A DNA stretch of 64,000 nt, taken from the NCBI GenBank assembly GCA_020284085.1, contig JACEVL010004609.1, positions 851,001 to 915,000 on the forward strand, in the 5' to 3' direction. The position numbers were made by a program, and so were the translations under genes. The notes under the pieces were generated by a model that saw nothing but the letters and a program-made list of their open reading frames with translations, had not been told where the DNA came from and made no database searches. Positions 1 through 10,639 of this stretch are shown here, in pieces (position 1 is the first letter of the stretch; each line of letters starts with the position of its first letter). The DNA comes from Aporrectodea caliginosa. Taxonomy: Eukaryota > Annelida > Clitellata > Crassiclitellata > Lumbricidae.

Positions 1-79
1 CCAATCAGTCAGTCAGTGTCTCGGCTGATCAATCAGTCGGTCGATCGGTCAATCCGCTCATGAGAGATCTTGTTTTTCG

Positions 80-448
80 ATGCTTGATGCTGCATCCATT
101 TTGATCAGCTCTCTTTCTTCGTTACACTGCAGAGTCAACTGCCCCAACGGCAACAGTGGCAGCTGCAACAATAGCATCAGCAACAATAGCATCAGCAACA
201 ATAGCATCAGCAACAATAGCATCAGCGTCAGCAGCGGCTACATCAGCCCCATCACCATTAGCAGGCAGCAGCAGCAGTACCCGCTGGCGCTTTTTCTGGA
301 TGCGACGCCGTTAAAGGTCTTTTGTCGGATGTCGATTAAGAATGGAGTTCATGAATGTTCGGTTCCAGAGGAGCTACCCGCCAACGAATTCACTCTACTT
401 TACCTATATCCAATCCATTGCGATGTGATTTGGTGCGATATACTGTAA
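80..448 (+). other. ORF of 122 codons with a 15-bp repeat, doubtful
   Basis: An open frame of 122 codons runs here, but I recognise no domain. Four tandem copies of a 15-bp unit (core AACAATAGCATCAGC, about 166-226) encode an Ser-Asn-Asn-Ser-Ile repeat, followed by a short CAG run (Gln4). The frame starts in ordinary sequence with no clear splice acceptor or promoter. It could be a chance frame around a minisatellite or part of a low-complexity exon; I favour chance. Confidence 0.15.
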
Positions 449-469
449 CAGAAGCAAACAATTAAATAG

Positions 470-847
470 CGACGATCTCAGAAGAGTACAACAACTATTA
501 TCGGACTAATCAAGATAGTTTACAGTTTTAGCGTTCTAAATAATTCGCCCATATAGGGTAATTTTAAATAGAAGTCGGATTGATGAAAATAATTCTTGCT
601 TAAATAGAAATTGGACTGAGAAAATAATTCTTGCAAATAGAAGTTGGATTGATGAAAATAATTCTTGCTTAAATAGATGTTGGATTGATGCAAAAACGTC
701 TTGCGTAAGTATATGTTGGATTGATAACAGTTATCCTGGACATTGGTATTAACATGTCATGTATATAAAATAATTTAGAACGCTAAAACGATAAATTATA
801 CCTTCATTAGTCCGATAATATTTGCTGTACTCTCCTGGGACCGGCGA
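470..847. mobile_element. Foldback-type element with ~65-bp inverted ends
   Basis: The left arm (about 472-545) reappears as a reverse complement at about 772-845. The arms share CAGRAGAGTACA at the tips, then ATTATCGGACTAAT and TTTTAGCGTTCTAAAT further in, at roughly 80% identity by eye. The interior (563-735) is filled with a 36-bp tandem repeat. This is the structure of a foldback or MITE-like DNA element. No clean target-site duplication could be found, so the superfamily is unassigned. Confidence 0.6.
563..735. repeat. 36-bp minisatellite, about 4.7 copies
   Basis: Degenerate tandem copies of a 36-bp unit (TTAAATAGAAGTYGGATTGA followed by TGAAAATAATTCTTGC) occupy the interior of the foldback element. 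Copies differ by a few substitutions and 1-2 bp deletions. Confidence 0.75.
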
Positions 848-1150
848 AAATGCGTACGCATCTCTCAAAATCGCAAAATCATACACAGACGTCATACATC
901 ACTAATAGCATCCACTGCGGTAAGTGACTAATTAAAGAATTAATTAGTTTCAATTCGACTATTATAGTAGTAGGATATGTTCACGTAATTTGCAACCAAT
1001 GTTTAGATGCACTTCCCAGAATAATAAGTAGAAAATTATGAAGCAGGTAAGTCAACTTCTCCTATCCCCCTTTATCCCCGCATATAGCATCTCCTTATGT
1101 CATCTGAAAGATTGTCAACGTGAGCACTTCTGACCTACTTAGCATAATTA
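848..1150. other. No recognised feature
   Basis: AT-rich unique-looking sequence. I see no ORF, promoter or repeat that I can support. Confidence 0.5.
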
Positions 1151-1155
1151 CGCAA

Positions 1156-1273
1156 GCTGAGCATTATGAGCAGGTTGAGCATTGTATGAGCAAGTTCAGC
1201 ATTATGAGCAAGTTCAGCATTATGAGCAAGTTAAGCTTTACTAATAATTCAAGTTGAGTTTTATGAGCAAGTT
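1156..1273. repeat. 18-bp minisatellite
   Basis: About six degenerate copies of GCATTATGAGCAAGTTCA stand in tandem directly before the tail of the next retroposon. Confidence 0.7.
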
Positions 1274-1372
1274 CATTCATTCATTCATTCATTCATTCAT
1301 TCATTCATTCATTTATATCGAACATTTGTATAGCGCCCCTTCAAGAAAACTACGCAGAGGCGCTCGAGCACT
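1271..1372 (-). mobile_element. LINE-A 3' end with (GAAT)n tail
   Basis: On the minus strand this reads GAGCGCCTCTGCGTAG, then TTTTCTTGAAGGGGCGCTAT, ACAAATGTTCG and a (GAAT)n tail. It matches the 3' end of the LINE copy at 19911-20393, which carries recognisable CR1-like coding sequence. Only the last codons and the tail hairpin remain, so this is a strongly 5'-truncated insertion. Confidence 0.75.
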
Positions 1373-1587
1373 ATTACGCATAATAGTCGTTATTATAGTC
1401 GTTATTATTGCAAAATAAGCCGAGTTGATTAATTTTAACCAGATATTAAGACATGATTTAAGTCGTACGTGTAGCTCTAAACAGACTCATAGCAATACAG
1501 TTAACACAATCTCAGATGTCACGTTTTTTAAAATATTCATAAGTGGCGATTCCAGGATATTAAAAGATGGTGAGGCAGAGATATAGA

Positions 1588-1860
1588 CTATTCATTATCA
1601 TCGTCGTCGTCGTAATCATCATCATCATCATTATCATCAACAACAGCAGCAGCATCATTAGCATCATCATCAGCAGCAGCAACAACATCATCATCATATT
1701 CATCGTCATCGTCATCATTATCGTCGTCATCATATTCATTATCATCGTAATCATTGTCTTCGTCATCATCAGTTCCTGACGCCAGCCATTGGCGTTGGCA
1801 ATGGGTATGAATAAATGATGATCTCTCTTCTTGTTGGTCATTTGTCACAAATGACGCTTC
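1588..1860 (-). pseudogene. LINE-D ORF C-terminus running into (GAT)n
   Basis: The minus strand encodes SSFIHTHCQRQWLASGTDDD and then continues as poly-Asp/Glu through a degenerate (GAT/GAC)n array at about 1596-1770. The same terminus (FIP....WLASGTDDD) occurs at 51473-51560, where the upstream sequence also reads GRPRLRWIDNINED, a typical LINE C-terminal motif. The ORF end therefore reads into the element's own trinucleotide tail. This copy is truncated and I cannot assign the clade (RTE-like is a guess). Confidence 0.65.
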
Positions 1861-2009
1861 TCATGAATTTAATCAAATTCTTAAATGATCTTAGTTTATA
1901 TTGTCAATTTAGCTTAATACACCCTGTCCTCCTTTGTCCTCCATTTACCTTCCTTTCTTCCGTGTAAGCTTTCCAGCGTTGCATTGTGTCCAAAGCAGTC
2001 AGCTTGCAT

Positions 2010-2120
2010 TCTTTCCACCTGACCCAATTCTCCCTCTTCTTTCCACCTGACCCAATTCTCCCTCTTCTTTCCACCTGACCCAATTATCCCTCTTCTTTTC
2101 ATCTGGCCCAAATTCTTCAC
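2010..2120. repeat. 28-bp minisatellite, about 4 copies
   Basis: Tandem copies of a 28-bp unit with core CCACCTGACCCAATTCTCCC occur here, the last copy being degenerate. Confidence 0.8.
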
Positions 2121-2177
2121 TGAAAGGTTTTTTACTCACAAAATTGCCCAGTTTGTTAGAGAGATGCTTTTGGTCTG

Positions 2178-2412
2178 GGGGGCCCGTGGCGCATTGGATA
2201 ACATCTGGCACACAGACCGAGAGGTACCGAGTTCGAGCCCCGTTGGGCGGATATGCTTTGTAGGCTGCTATTAGCGCCGTTGTATTACAAGCTGTCTGTT
2301 CTGTTAGTAGTTAACTAGTTAAGATTGTTTCAATTGCATAACATGTAAATGTACAGCGCAGTGCGTTTGTCAGGCGCTTATTAAAGAAAAGATATTATTA
2401 TTATTATTATAT
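2178..2412 (+). mobile_element. tRNA-derived SINE, family S2
   Basis: A tRNA-like head carries an A box (GTGGCGCATTGGATAAC) and a B box (GAGTTCGAGCCCC) at tRNA-like spacing, as expected for RNA polymerase III transcription. The 3' end reads TACAGCGCAGTGCGTTTGTC, AGGCGCTTATTAAAG and an (ATT)n tail. The AGCGC/GCGCT segments can pair as a 3' hairpin. A truncated relative of the tail lies at 58787-58855. Confidence 0.75.
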
Positions 2413-2815
2413 TAAATATAACTTAAAGAAAACGTTAGTCCGCTGTTAGTCCGGCCGATTTAGGGCTAACACGGACGGGCGCCTCATAAAGGTTTCTGTC
2501 CATTATAATATTATTATTGCTATGCACTTTACGCAGTGATAAGCACTTTTAACTATACTGTAGTTATTAAAATACTAGTTATAACTACCTTCAAGTAGTT
2601 AACAAGTGGCTACAACTAAGTTTAGTAATAAGTAGTTAAGAAGCAGTTTAAAAACTTTTGCAATAGTTTTAACTAATACTATAGTTAGTTACTTTTCATA
2701 ACTACTTTCATTTTATATTATTACAACACTTTAATTGGAGGTGTAAGATGTCAGACAAGATGGTAGTTTTAACATGTAGATCTAGATAGGAAATAATGAA
2801 TATGTTTGGCTAACT
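2413..2815. other. AT-rich DNA, no gene
   Basis: Contains an ATT-rich stretch and many scattered AGTTACTAGTT-like words on both strands (about 2555-2720). These could be the remains of a palindromic DNA transposon, but no termini can be defined. Confidence 0.4.
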
Positions 2816-2823
2816 TGTCACGG

Positions 2824-2872
2824 TGAGAGCGCTTCTGAATACCCTTGCTGCGAGAGGCGCTTTACAAATGGC
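2824..2872 (+). mobile_element. LINE-A-like 3' tail fragment
   Basis: GAGCGCTTCTGAATA followed by AGAGGCGCTTTACAAATGG matches the LINE-A tail pattern (a stem AGCGCYTCT with AGAGGCGCT). No coding sequence is left upstream. Confidence 0.55.
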
Positions 2873-3074
2873 CTGATAAGATAAGAACAGATAAGATATA
2901 TTTGTAGATATCTAGAAGTGAAAGTCTTATATATTGGTAGATATCTTGCAGTAGATGCCTGATATACAGTAAATGCTAAATATCTACAACATTTTTGCAT
3001 AATAGTAAAAATCCTCCCTTTATAATATCTTGCTTGGGTCTATAGACTGCAAGTGGATATTTTCTCTTTATATA

Positions 3075-3300
3075 GCAGATAATCGTATTTAAAATATCGA
3101 ATTTTCTACAACGCCCCAAAACGCGAAATCGTGGAAACCGGCTTATTCACGGGTGCTTAGTCAAAACATAATCGATAGGGGAGTGGGGTTGAAATCGGTT
3201 CAAGGTCAAGATCCAAATAGGTCAGGCAGACCGACAGTTAGACGGTTAAGGTGGATGGTATTTAGAGTTGAAGCGACATATACTTTTTTCCTTTATCAAG
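3075..3300 (-). mobile_element. LINE-C 3' region, truncated
   Basis: The block sharing AACCGGCTTATTCAC, GGTCAAGATCCAA, GACAGTTAGACGG and TTTAGAGTTGAA is present again, same orientation, at 16340-16530 and in part at 21755-21880. At 16868-17173 this family carries CR1-type reverse-transcriptase sequence on the minus strand, which sets the orientation. Confidence 0.65.
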
Positions 3301-3950
3301 GACGTAAGGGGTTAGGGGATGCCAGGCAGCAGATACTTCACACGATTATCGTACCGCTACATGGTCTGAATATTTATTCTGAACGGGCGGTAGATAAATT
3401 CCCCGATGAATGAATACAATACACGCACAGTTATTAAATTACCGACGCTCTGTACTTAACTCGCCGGCCATTACGGCTGCGGGATGTTTGGATATGCAGA
3501 GCGCGTCAAACGGTCCAATCCATTGGACTACCGTAGAATTAGCGACGGTGGCTCCATCTGTTAGCAGATGGACGACGTAACTGAAGGCTTACAATCTACA
3601 CAGCCCAAGGCCTTCCAATCCCATATTATACAATTAGCATAAGAAGCACGTAATCCATTGTCTCATCCTCCGGTGAATCATTTGCTCTGTCGTTCTATTC
3701 CTCCTGTTGGCTTCTTCTTACTATTTTGTTTGGCCTTGCAGGGGCGCCGGCACGCGGACGCAATAGACGCATTCACGTGTACTTTTGGCTAAACAATAAA
3801 ACATTAATGACACAAATGAGAACCTATAAATGTTAACGTCTAAATGTAAATAGCTTTATCTAAATGTGTGAAATATAAAATTAAGTTCTGAGATTTTCTG
3901 GATGACAAGAAATGTATTAGTAAAAGCACACTATGCACACGATATGCAGT
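3300..3950. other. No recognised feature
   Basis: Mixed-composition sequence without a supported ORF, RNA gene or repeat match inside this window. Confidence 0.4.
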
Positions 3951-3956
3951 GGTTAA

Positions 3957-4094
3957 AGTGGTTTGGGTGAGCAGTGGGAACTCCGAAGAAGAGTTTTATT
4001 GGAAGCATGTGTTATCATGGTCCCATTGCATGGTGAGCAGTGGGAACTCAAGCAAACATTTCGAGAGCAGTGGGAACGCCGTTCCCACACCACT
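3957..4094. mobile_element. TTAA-flanked MITE, ~138 bp
   Basis: The element starts AGTGGTTTGGG and ends CCCACACCACT, a 10/11 terminal inverted repeat, and is bounded on both sides by TTAA (3953-3956 and 4095-4098). Three copies of GAGCAGTGGGAAC lie inside. TTAA duplication is the hallmark of piggyBac-type insertion, though the terminal bases are not the usual piggyBac CCC/CCY. Superfamily is therefore tentative. Confidence 0.5.
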
Positions 4095-4199
4095 TTAAAC
4101 ACTGACGATATGAATGCTGATGACCACTGATTGACCAAAATGACTTGTACTGTTTGATGTCTTAAATAATGTTTGTGACTTTGCGTTCACTTTCTTGGC

Positions 4200-5010
4200 G
4201 TCTGGCGGCGCCACTGGGGCTTGACTCTTCCTTTTCTTTCTTGATTCCTCCCTTATTCTTTTTACTTTTTATCCTCATCTCTCTTGCTTTCTCTCTGCCA
4301 TCTTTCTTTCCCTGCTGATGTCATCTTCTGTCTTAATCATCCTCCACTCTTGCTTGCTTCGTTTCCTCTTCTTGCTTGTCTATCTTCTTCCCTGCTTGCT
4401 CTTGTTTTTCTTTACTGGTTTTCTGCCTCTTTTTCGTATTTAGTTATCCGTTTCTTTGCTGCGTTCTCGTACTTCTCTTTATTGCTTTATCTTCTGCTGT
4501 TTCCTTTGTCATTTTCTCCGTTATTGGTTCCCTCGTTTTCACTTTTTTGTTTCATCCGTCTCTCTATTCGCGGCCTTCTTATTTTCTTTTCTCATTTTCT
4601 TCTCCTTTTGTTTCAACCCTCTCTTTGTTCAGCCTCTTCTTTTTCATTTCTCGTTTTCTCCTTTTTGGCTTCCTCATATTCTGTTTTTTGGCTTCCTCCT
4701 CCTCGTCTTCCTTACTAACTCCTCCTCTTCTTTACCGTTTTCCCTCCCTACTTTCGTCTAGCTCTGCTCACTTTCAATGGTTATATTCTCTTCCCTTCCT
4801 TCCACGATCCGTAACACCATATCTCGTAATAGGCCTACCTTTCCTTTCTTCCCTCTTCCCATCCTTCTTTCTCCGGCGTTCTTTCCGTCCTAAATCCTCC
4901 TTGAGCCCAATATGTCATCTCTTCCTCCATATATCCCTCCCAGCTCCTCCCCAGTCCTTCCCCAGTCTCTTCCAGACCGTTTTTTTATCGAGGCCTTGGC
5001 CTGTGCCAGT
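4200..5010. repeat. ~800-bp pyrimidine-rich tract
   Basis: The plus strand is a long degenerate run of T and C (TTCTTCCTCC-like). Overlapping frames translate to Phe/Leu/Ser-rich junk such as the 215-codon frame at 4376-5023. Such mirror-like homopurine/homopyrimidine DNA can form triplexes. No coding signal. Confidence 0.7.
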
Positions 5011-5357
5011 AGAATTCTTATGAAGAGGACGTGTCAGCTTTGAGGGATGGTCCCAGATTAGGTGAAGAACGAAACCACCAACTTTTCCTTTCACACCTGT
5101 CTTCCCACTAAGCTTCCCTCATCTCGCCTTCCACGAAACCTGGATTTCCTTCGCACCTATCCCAGTATACCCTTTTATCACTCTCTGCCTTCCACCTCTC
5201 TTCTCTATAATTCATGATGCTCCTCGTCCTCCTCTTCCTCTTCCTCTCCATTCATGATCCTCTTCATCAATGTCAGCAACAGAGTAATGATGAGACCCTA
5301 GTCATAAAATCAGCATTCTCATCACTTTCACTACCTTCGCCACGATCGACATCATGA

Positions 5358-5857
<500 letters not shown>

Positions 5858-6085
5858 TGCCTGTGTTGATGTTTGATTGAAGCAGCCGTCAACAGGTCAA
5901 TGGTGGCGTTTCTATCCTCTGCATCCGGAAGTCACATCTACACGTATATCATACTTCTTTGATTCGATGACTGGTAGTGGCTCTCTTCGACGTCCGCAAT
6001 CTTTCACGTGTGGCACGAACGACATCTTCCGCCTCACGCATTAACTGAACGACCACCTGCCTATGATGGCACCTTTGCAACACTC
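5858..6085. other. No recognised feature
   Basis: Short unique stretch between two simple repeats; nothing recognised. Confidence 0.4.
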
Positions 6086-6091
6086 AGTCAC

Positions 6092-6246
6092 CCCCCCCCC
6101 CCCCACACACCCCACCTACCCACCAACCCACACACACAAACACGCACAAACACATAAACACACCCACACAAACAATCACACACCGCACCAACCCACACAC
6201 CCACACCCACACCCACAACACACTCACACACAAACACACACCCACC
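6092..6246. repeat. Degenerate CA-rich repeat
   Basis: A (C)n start passes into CACACC/ACAAAC variants of a CA repeat. Confidence 0.8.
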
Positions 6247-6254
6247 TATTATTA

Positions 6255-6350
6255 TTATTAATATTACTGGAAGGGTTGGTGAATCTGGAAATGAACCACC
6301 ATAGCGATTACTTGAAATGACCCGTCCAATCAACCTCCCCCACCCCCGGT
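6255..6350. repeat. Left arm of a ~90-bp inverted repeat
   Basis: The segment from ATTACTGGAAG through GACCCGTCCAATCA to a C-rich run recurs as a reverse complement at 6920-7014, about 85% identical by eye. The 570-bp spacer holds a CA array, a deleted SINE and a second SINE. The arms may be the ends of one larger element or two opposed copies of a dispersed repeat. Confidence 0.65.
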
Positions 6351-6408
6351 GCGATGGAAGTCTACCCCCGTTTACCAACCCATATACCTACCCACCTATC
6401 TACCCACC

Positions 6409-6412
<4 letters not shown>

Positions 6413-6490
<78 letters not shown>
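6413..6490. repeat. (CA)n microsatellite
   Basis: About 39 uninterrupted CA units. It directly precedes the SINE copy at 6497. Confidence 0.95.
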
Positions 6491-6492
<2 letters not shown>

Positions 6493-6496
6493 GTGT

Positions 6497-6605
6497 GGAG
6501 CGCGGTGGTGTAGGGGAATGTTCGGTGCCTTGCAGCCGGAGGGTTGCCTCTGAGTAGAAACCTTGAAGGGGCGCTATAACAAGTGCTCATATATACATAC
6601 ATACA
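6497..6605 (+). mobile_element. SINE S1, internally deleted copy
   Basis: The tRNA head (GCGGTGGTGTAGGGG) and the tail (CTCTGAGTAGAAACCTTGAA, GGGGCGCTATAAC) match the full SINE at 37966-38196, but everything from the B box to the start of the tail is missing. About 115 bp are lost, joined at a GC shared by both edges. With no B box this copy should not be transcribed by polymerase III. Confidence 0.8.
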
Positions 6606-6680
6606 TACATACATACATACATACATACATACATACATACAAACATACATACACGCACACACACACACACACAAACACAC
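6593..6680. repeat. (CATA)n then (CA)n tail
   Basis: The S1 tail continues as about 14 CATA units and then CA. The full-length S1 copy also ends in CATA. Confidence 0.85.
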
Positions 6681-6721
6681 CAACGCTCAATCAGTACAAT
6701 AATAATAATGCTTAGCGCCAA

Positions 6722-6870
6722 TTTAATAGCGGGACGGAGTAGTTGATTGGTTAAAGCACTTGTGTTGCGGAGAGTAGGCTACGGGTTCGAGCTGGAGAAA
6801 TATGAATCTTATGTTTGGACCAAAGCGATGAACTTGGGCTGGACGATGACTTGTGGGCTATGTAACCATG
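6722..6870 (+). mobile_element. tRNA-derived SINE head, family S5
   Basis: A box-like TAGTTGATTGGTTAAAGC and B box-like ACGGGTTCGAGCTGG lie 40 bp apart, as in a tRNA-derived head. The body up to about 6870 is not matched elsewhere in the window, so the 3' boundary is a guess. Confidence 0.5.
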
Positions 6871-6919
6871 GTAACCCTAATTTATTCTCATAGGTTTGGT
6901 AAACAGGGATAGACATCTA

Positions 6920-7014
6920 TCACGGTGGGTGGGGGGGTGATTGGACGGGTTATTTCATGTAATGGTTATTATGGTTCGTTTCCAGGTTCGCCAACACTTC
7001 CAGTAATAACGTTT
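6920..7014. repeat. Right arm of the inverted repeat
   Basis: Reverse complement of 6255-6350, including TGATTGGACGGGTTATTTCA and CTTCCAGTAATAACG. Confidence 0.65.
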
Positions 7015-7127
7015 GGTGACCAATACATTATTTAAAAGGCGCAACATGAATATGCAGCCACACACGCATACACACACACGTACATAAGCCACTGCGTCCT
7101 TTTCTTTAATCGCCTCGAGCCATGAAA

Positions 7128-7326
7128 TATCATCACCATCATCATCACCACTAGCATCGGCATCGTCTTCATCATCATCGTTCTCATCATCTCACTGTCA
7201 TCATCACTATTATCATCGTCATCATTTTCGTCATCATCGTCATCTATGTCATTATCGTCATCGTCATCATCACGAACATAATCTACGTTATCGTCATCAT
7301 CACTATCATCGTCATCATCATCGTGG
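7128..7326. repeat. Degenerate (ATC)n array
   Basis: Interrupted ATC/GTC trinucleotides; minus-strand translation is poly-Asp with interruptions. Confidence 0.85.
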
Positions 7327-7329
7327 GAC

Positions 7330-7490
7330 AAAGCAACCAATTGGTTAGAACCCAGCCTTGTTACGCGAGGTGTACACTATACACTGCTCGACTCCTCAAG
7401 AGTCCGCCATTGAGACGAAAGGACTCTGAGCAAGTCCTTCACTCACAATTGCTCAGCGATAGACGATCGGTCAATTGATATTGTCACTTA
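7330..7490 (+). mobile_element. SINE S3 copy, degenerate
   Basis: The head contains CCAATTGGTTAGAAC (A box). The middle has GACTCTGAGCAAGTCCTTCA and CTCACAATTGCTCAGCG, the block also seen in the S3 copies at 11790-12385 and 29826-30271. The B box is not recognisable. Confidence 0.6.
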
Positions 7491-7512
7491 ATAAATGCAT
7501 AGGCCTAACAAT

Positions 7513-7919
<407 letters not shown>

Positions 7920-7920
<1 letters not shown>

Positions 7921-8050
7921 ATAACAACACATTTATAATAAAGCATTGGCATGTATGTATAGATATAAAGCGCTGCTTACTAGACACCTTTTAAACGCTT
8001 TAATTGTACTCCATATATTGCGCATATTCACTTAATCCTGCGACTAAGTC
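7920..8050 (-). mobile_element. LINE-E 3' end, copy 1
   Basis: This flank (AATAAAGCATTGGCATGTAT, ATATAAAGCGCTGCTTAC, AGACACCTTTTAAAC, ACTCCATATATTGCGCATAT) is repeated at 8785-8910. In both places it directly follows an (AAT)n array. On the minus strand it looks like a retroposon 3' end with an (ATT)n tail. Confidence 0.65.
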
Positions 8051-8106
8051 GAAGCGTCCGCTGATAATAATGATAGAAAGAACCGTTGGTCCTCACCAGA
8101 GAAGAT

Positions 8107-8465
8107 GGCAAACGACCAGACGGCATGACGATTATCCCGTGATCACGCGGACCTCACTTGGAATGTGACCATTTCGGACACATTCGTAAGGTCACATCTG
8201 GCAACAACATCAGCCGGAGCAGGTGATGCCGAAAACCGGGCAGCTGTCGCCAAAAGATCGAAATACGACAACTAACCCGAATGCATGCTTTTGTGGCGGT
8301 TGCATTGGAGTCCAGCGGTGCTTGGAGTTTAGAAGGATTGGATTTTGTGTTGGAATTAGGACGAAGGTTTACCGATACAACCCATGACGCACTTGAGACA
8401 AGCTACCTGTTCCAAAGACTATCGATAGCTGTCCAACGCGGGAACGCCATCTGCTTTTCTTCGAC
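8107..8465 (+). pseudogene. LINE-F C-terminal coding remnant
   Basis: From RPDGMTIIP at the start, the frame passes a stop where Trp is usual, shifts, reads LTWNVTISDTF, shifts again and continues as FVAVALESSGAWSLEGLDF, ELGRRF and LFQRLSIAVQRGNA. This succession (RPDG, LTWDVT, FVP.A.ET.G.W, ELGRR, QRLS.A.QRGNA) is familiar to me as the conserved region after the reverse transcriptase in a widespread class of invertebrate retroelements; I am unsure of the clade. One stop and two frameshifts mark it as dead. The C-terminus runs towards an (AAT)n array at 8507. Confidence 0.7.
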
Positions 8466-8506
8466 ATTAACATGCTTGATTATTTACTTTGCCTTTGTTA
8501 TAATAA

Positions 8507-8784
<278 letters not shown>

Positions 8785-8785
<1 letters not shown>

Positions 8786-8910
8786 AATAAAGCATCTGCA
8801 TGTATATGTTTAAATATAAAGCACTGCTTACCAGACACCTTTAAAACATCTTAACAAGACTCCATATATTCCGCATATTCTCCTAATCGTGCAGTGACTA
8901 CACACAATGT
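8785..8910 (-). mobile_element. LINE-E 3' end, copy 2
   Basis: About 80-85% identical by eye to 7920-8050 (AATAAAGCATCTGCATGTAT, ATATAAAGCACTGCTTACC, ACTCCATATATTCCGCATAT). Confidence 0.65.
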
Positions 8911-8973
8911 TAGCAAGTCATGACGCTGTATTATGCCCAATATAACACTACTACTAATTAATACAAAGTGTAC

Positions 8974-9022
8974 TCTACTACTACTACTACTGCTGCTACT
9001 GCTGCTGCTGCTGCTGCTGCTG

Positions 9023-9069
<47 letters not shown>

Positions 9070-9101
9070 ACTACTACTACTACTACTACTACAACTACTA
9101 T

Positions 9102-9140
<39 letters not shown>

Positions 9141-9230
9141 TACCACTACCACTATTATTATTATTATTATTAAAGATTATTATTATTATTATTATTAAAG
9201 ATTATTATTATTATTATTATTTTCATTATT

Positions 9231-9321
<91 letters not shown>

Positions 9322-9336
9322 TATAATAGTAGTAGT

Positions 9337-9381
<45 letters not shown>
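8974..9381. repeat. Compound ACT/GCT/ATT/AGC array
   Basis: (ACT)n, (GCT)n, (ACT)n, (ATT)n with AAAG interruptions, then (AGT)n and (AGC)n follow each other within 400 bp. All frames stay open and give homopolymer peptides; none is a gene. Confidence 0.95.
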
Positions 9382-9383
<2 letters not shown>

Positions 9384-10075
9384 CATCTGGTCGGAAGCAT
9401 CATATAGCATTCTTTTTCGAAGTGGCCTCGAGGTCGTTGCGATGAAGAAGCCCTGAGTCACGTAGATCGAGGATGAAAGTCTCTTGTCGAATCGAGTTAA
9501 CGTCGAACCCGTTTCACTCGACTGGATTTCTGTCCCGAGCGCCTGAAGGACACATCTCCAATGGAGGAGTCCTCTTCTTATTGTTGGGAGAATTTCAGAC
9601 GCTGGGGGTGGGTGGGGTAGAGGGTGTCTCCTCGAGTAACAAAGACTTTCTTGTCTGGCTTTTCGTCCTTTGTAGATTTCTAGTTCGTATTCACCGGGGC
9701 TTCCTTTCATCCTTCAACCAACGACTATCCATCATTTTAATCTGTCCCCACTCTCTCTTCGCTGTTTCTCTGTGTCTGACTGTTTGACTACCTAACTATC
9801 TACCTGTCTGCCTGTCTAACTGTGCCTGTCTGACTATCTGCCTGTCTGACTGTCTGACTGTCTGGCTGTGTCTGTCTGACTCCTGGTGCTGTCACTATTG
9901 AAGTCTTCTTATTCTGGTTCTCTGCCTCTTTAGGTCGGTTCAAATGTCCGTCTTCGCTTCTTCTCTCGCTGTTGAGTATCTTCATTGAACTCTCCGTACT
10001 AAACACCTGCAAAATAACTAAACCAAACATTCACATGCACACATACAACATCATCGTAAGCATCATCGCGGTTGT
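9382..10075. other. No gene; short TGTC-rich stretch
   Basis: The 9473-9787 frame has no recognisable domain. 9765-9880 is a degenerate CTGTCTGACTG repeat. Nothing else supported. Confidence 0.4.
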
Positions 10076-10079
10076 CATT

Positions 10080-10080
10080 G

Positions 10081-10128
<48 letters not shown>

Positions 10129-10161
10129 CCGTGCACCATCATCATCACCGTGCACCATCAC

Positions 10162-10208
<47 letters not shown>

Positions 10209-10220
10209 CCGTGCACCATC

Positions 10221-10296
<76 letters not shown>

Positions 10297-10335
10297 CCGT
10301 GCACCATCATCATCACCGTGCACCATCACCATCAC

Positions 10336-10379
<44 letters not shown>

Positions 10380-10426
10380 CCGTGCACCATCATCATCATC
10401 ACCGTGCACCATCATCATCATCATCG

Positions 10427-10459
<33 letters not shown>

Positions 10460-10490
10460 CCATCCTCAGCGTCACCAACATCATCATAGT
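10080..10490. repeat. (ATC)n array with CACCGTGCACC inserts
   Basis: The array is interrupted seven times by the same CACCGTGCACCATC word (near 10128, 10147, 10206, 10296, 10314, 10378 and 10401). The word contains the palindrome GTGCAC. Its reuse shows that the array grew by copying blocks as well as by slippage of single triplets. Confidence 0.9.
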
Positions 10491-10639
10491 TATCGCACCA
10501 ACAACATTATGAAAATGATTTTTGGGGAAAATTACCCTATTAAACGAAGGACGTAACTTCAAGGATGCCCATCTAAAAATTCGTTCTCGAATCAAGGAAT
10601 TTAACCCCGTTTCATGCAACAAGTGAGTCTGGGGTCAAA

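Noticed and set aside
4284..5023. Leu/Phe/Ser-rich frame that looks like a membrane protein
   Set aside because: Degenerate pyrimidine tract with several overlapping open frames; hydrophobicity follows from T/C codons.
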